Part shown: positions 5,673 through 6,055 of the stretch, in pieces
How the letters are laid out: each line of letters begins with the position of its first letter
Position numbering within the stretch: position 1 is the first letter of the stretch
NCBI GenBank assembly: GCA_024683115.1
Contig: JAIKYM010000141.1
Span: 1-6,055, forward strand
Source of the DNA: Bacilli bacterium
GTDB lineage: Bacteria; Bacillota_I; Bacilli_A; RF39; UBA660
Length of the DNA: 6,055 bases
Direction of reading: 5' to 3'
The notes under the pieces: generated by a model
What the model saw: only the letters and a program-made list of their open reading frames with translations
Database searches by the model: none
What the model was told of the DNA's origin: nothing
Program-made: the position numbers and the translations under genes

Positions 5673-6055
5673 ATGGAGGATAGAGTTATTACTAAAAGAC
5701 TTAGTAAAGATAGAGTAATAAAATTTAATATGGTTCCTGGTTATGTACAAACATATTTAATTAAAGAAACAATATTGGAACATGAAGTACCTGTTATGAA
5801 TTATCAATTAGCTATGTGGGATGACTTTAATTTTAATTGTTGGATTAATTGTTCATACGAAGAAGAACAAGAACTTAAAGAAGTTACTTTTGATTTTGAT
5901 TTAGATCATCCTTTGTATATACCTTTTCTTCATTTATTAAGAGGAGATAAAGAACTTATAATAGATGATGATGATACTTATGAAGATAAAATGAAATACA
6001 TGGTTATTAGAAATGAAGGAGATGTTATTAAACTATCATTTATCAACAATTTAGA
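5673..6055 (+). CDS. Hypothetical acidic protein, N-terminal 127 residues (runs off right edge)
   Basis: An open frame of 127 codons plus two bases starts at ATG 5673 and has no stop before the window ends. GGGGTGAT (5662-5669) is a good ribosome binding site 3 nt before the ATG, and a promoter candidate lies upstream. The protein begins M-E-D-R-V-I-T-K-R-L and looks soluble, with no signal peptide or membrane segment. It is rich in Asp/Glu, with an acidic run E-E-E-Q-E (residues 63-67) and I-I-D-D-D-D (97-102), and aromatic-rich patches such as W-D-D-F-N-F-N-C-W (49-57). The alternating charged and hydrophobic pattern suggests beta strands. I do not recognise the family. Codon use matches the neighbouring genes, so there is no sign of foreign origin. 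Confidence 0.8.
   Translation, partial: MEDRVITKRLSKDRVIKFNMVPGYVQTYLIKETILEHEVPVMNYQLAMWDDFNFNCWINCSYEEEQELKEVTFDFDLDHPLYIPFLHLLRGDKELIIDDDDTYEDKMKYMVIRNEGDVIKLSFINNL

Overview
The window is a very AT-rich stretch of ordinary bacterial chromosome. TGG is used for tryptophan and TAA for stops, with strong AGGAGG-type ribosome binding sites and short intergenic gaps. Together with the protein families present (a DgkB-type lipid kinase, a YfhO-type membrane protein, a Firmicutes-like TypA), this points to a low-GC Firmicute. A Bacilli/Erysipelotrichia-like or uncultured gut lineage is my guess. I see no insertion sequence, phage gene, CRISPR array, tRNA or rRNA.

Layout, left to right. (1) Positions 1-36 hold the first 12 codons of an unidentified gene on the minus strand. 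(2) A 99-bp gap carries two divergent sigma-A-type promoters whose upstream elements overlap. (3) A diacylglycerol kinase gene (dgkB-like, + strand) starts at GTG 136 and ends at 1053. (4) A hairpin at 1054-1077 sits between convergent genes and is shared by them. (5) A large YfhO-family polytopic membrane protein gene lies on the minus strand (3678 down to 1063). Its last codons and stop are inside the hairpin. (6) A divergent gap at 3679-3790 follows. (7) The translational GTPase gene typA/bipA is on the + strand (ATG 3791 to 5602). (8) An intrinsic terminator at 5607-5635 has a loop containing a plausible -35 box for the next gene, followed by a 17-bp perfect palindrome over the -10/start region. 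(9) The 5' part of an unrecognised acidic protein gene (5673 onward) runs off the right edge. No gene-free stretch exceeds about 110 bp.

How the genes may work together: in Firmicutes, DgkB recycles the diacylglycerol released when lipoteichoic acid is made, and YfhO proteins are linked to glycosylation of lipoteichoic acid or other surface polymers. The two convergent genes may therefore belong to the same envelope-lipid economy; this is inference. TypA is a ribosome-associated GTPase and appears to be a separate unit. I found no clear new multi-gene system. The most unusual signals are regulatory: the coding/terminator overlap at 1054-1087 and the terminator/promoter/palindrome stack at 5607-5672.
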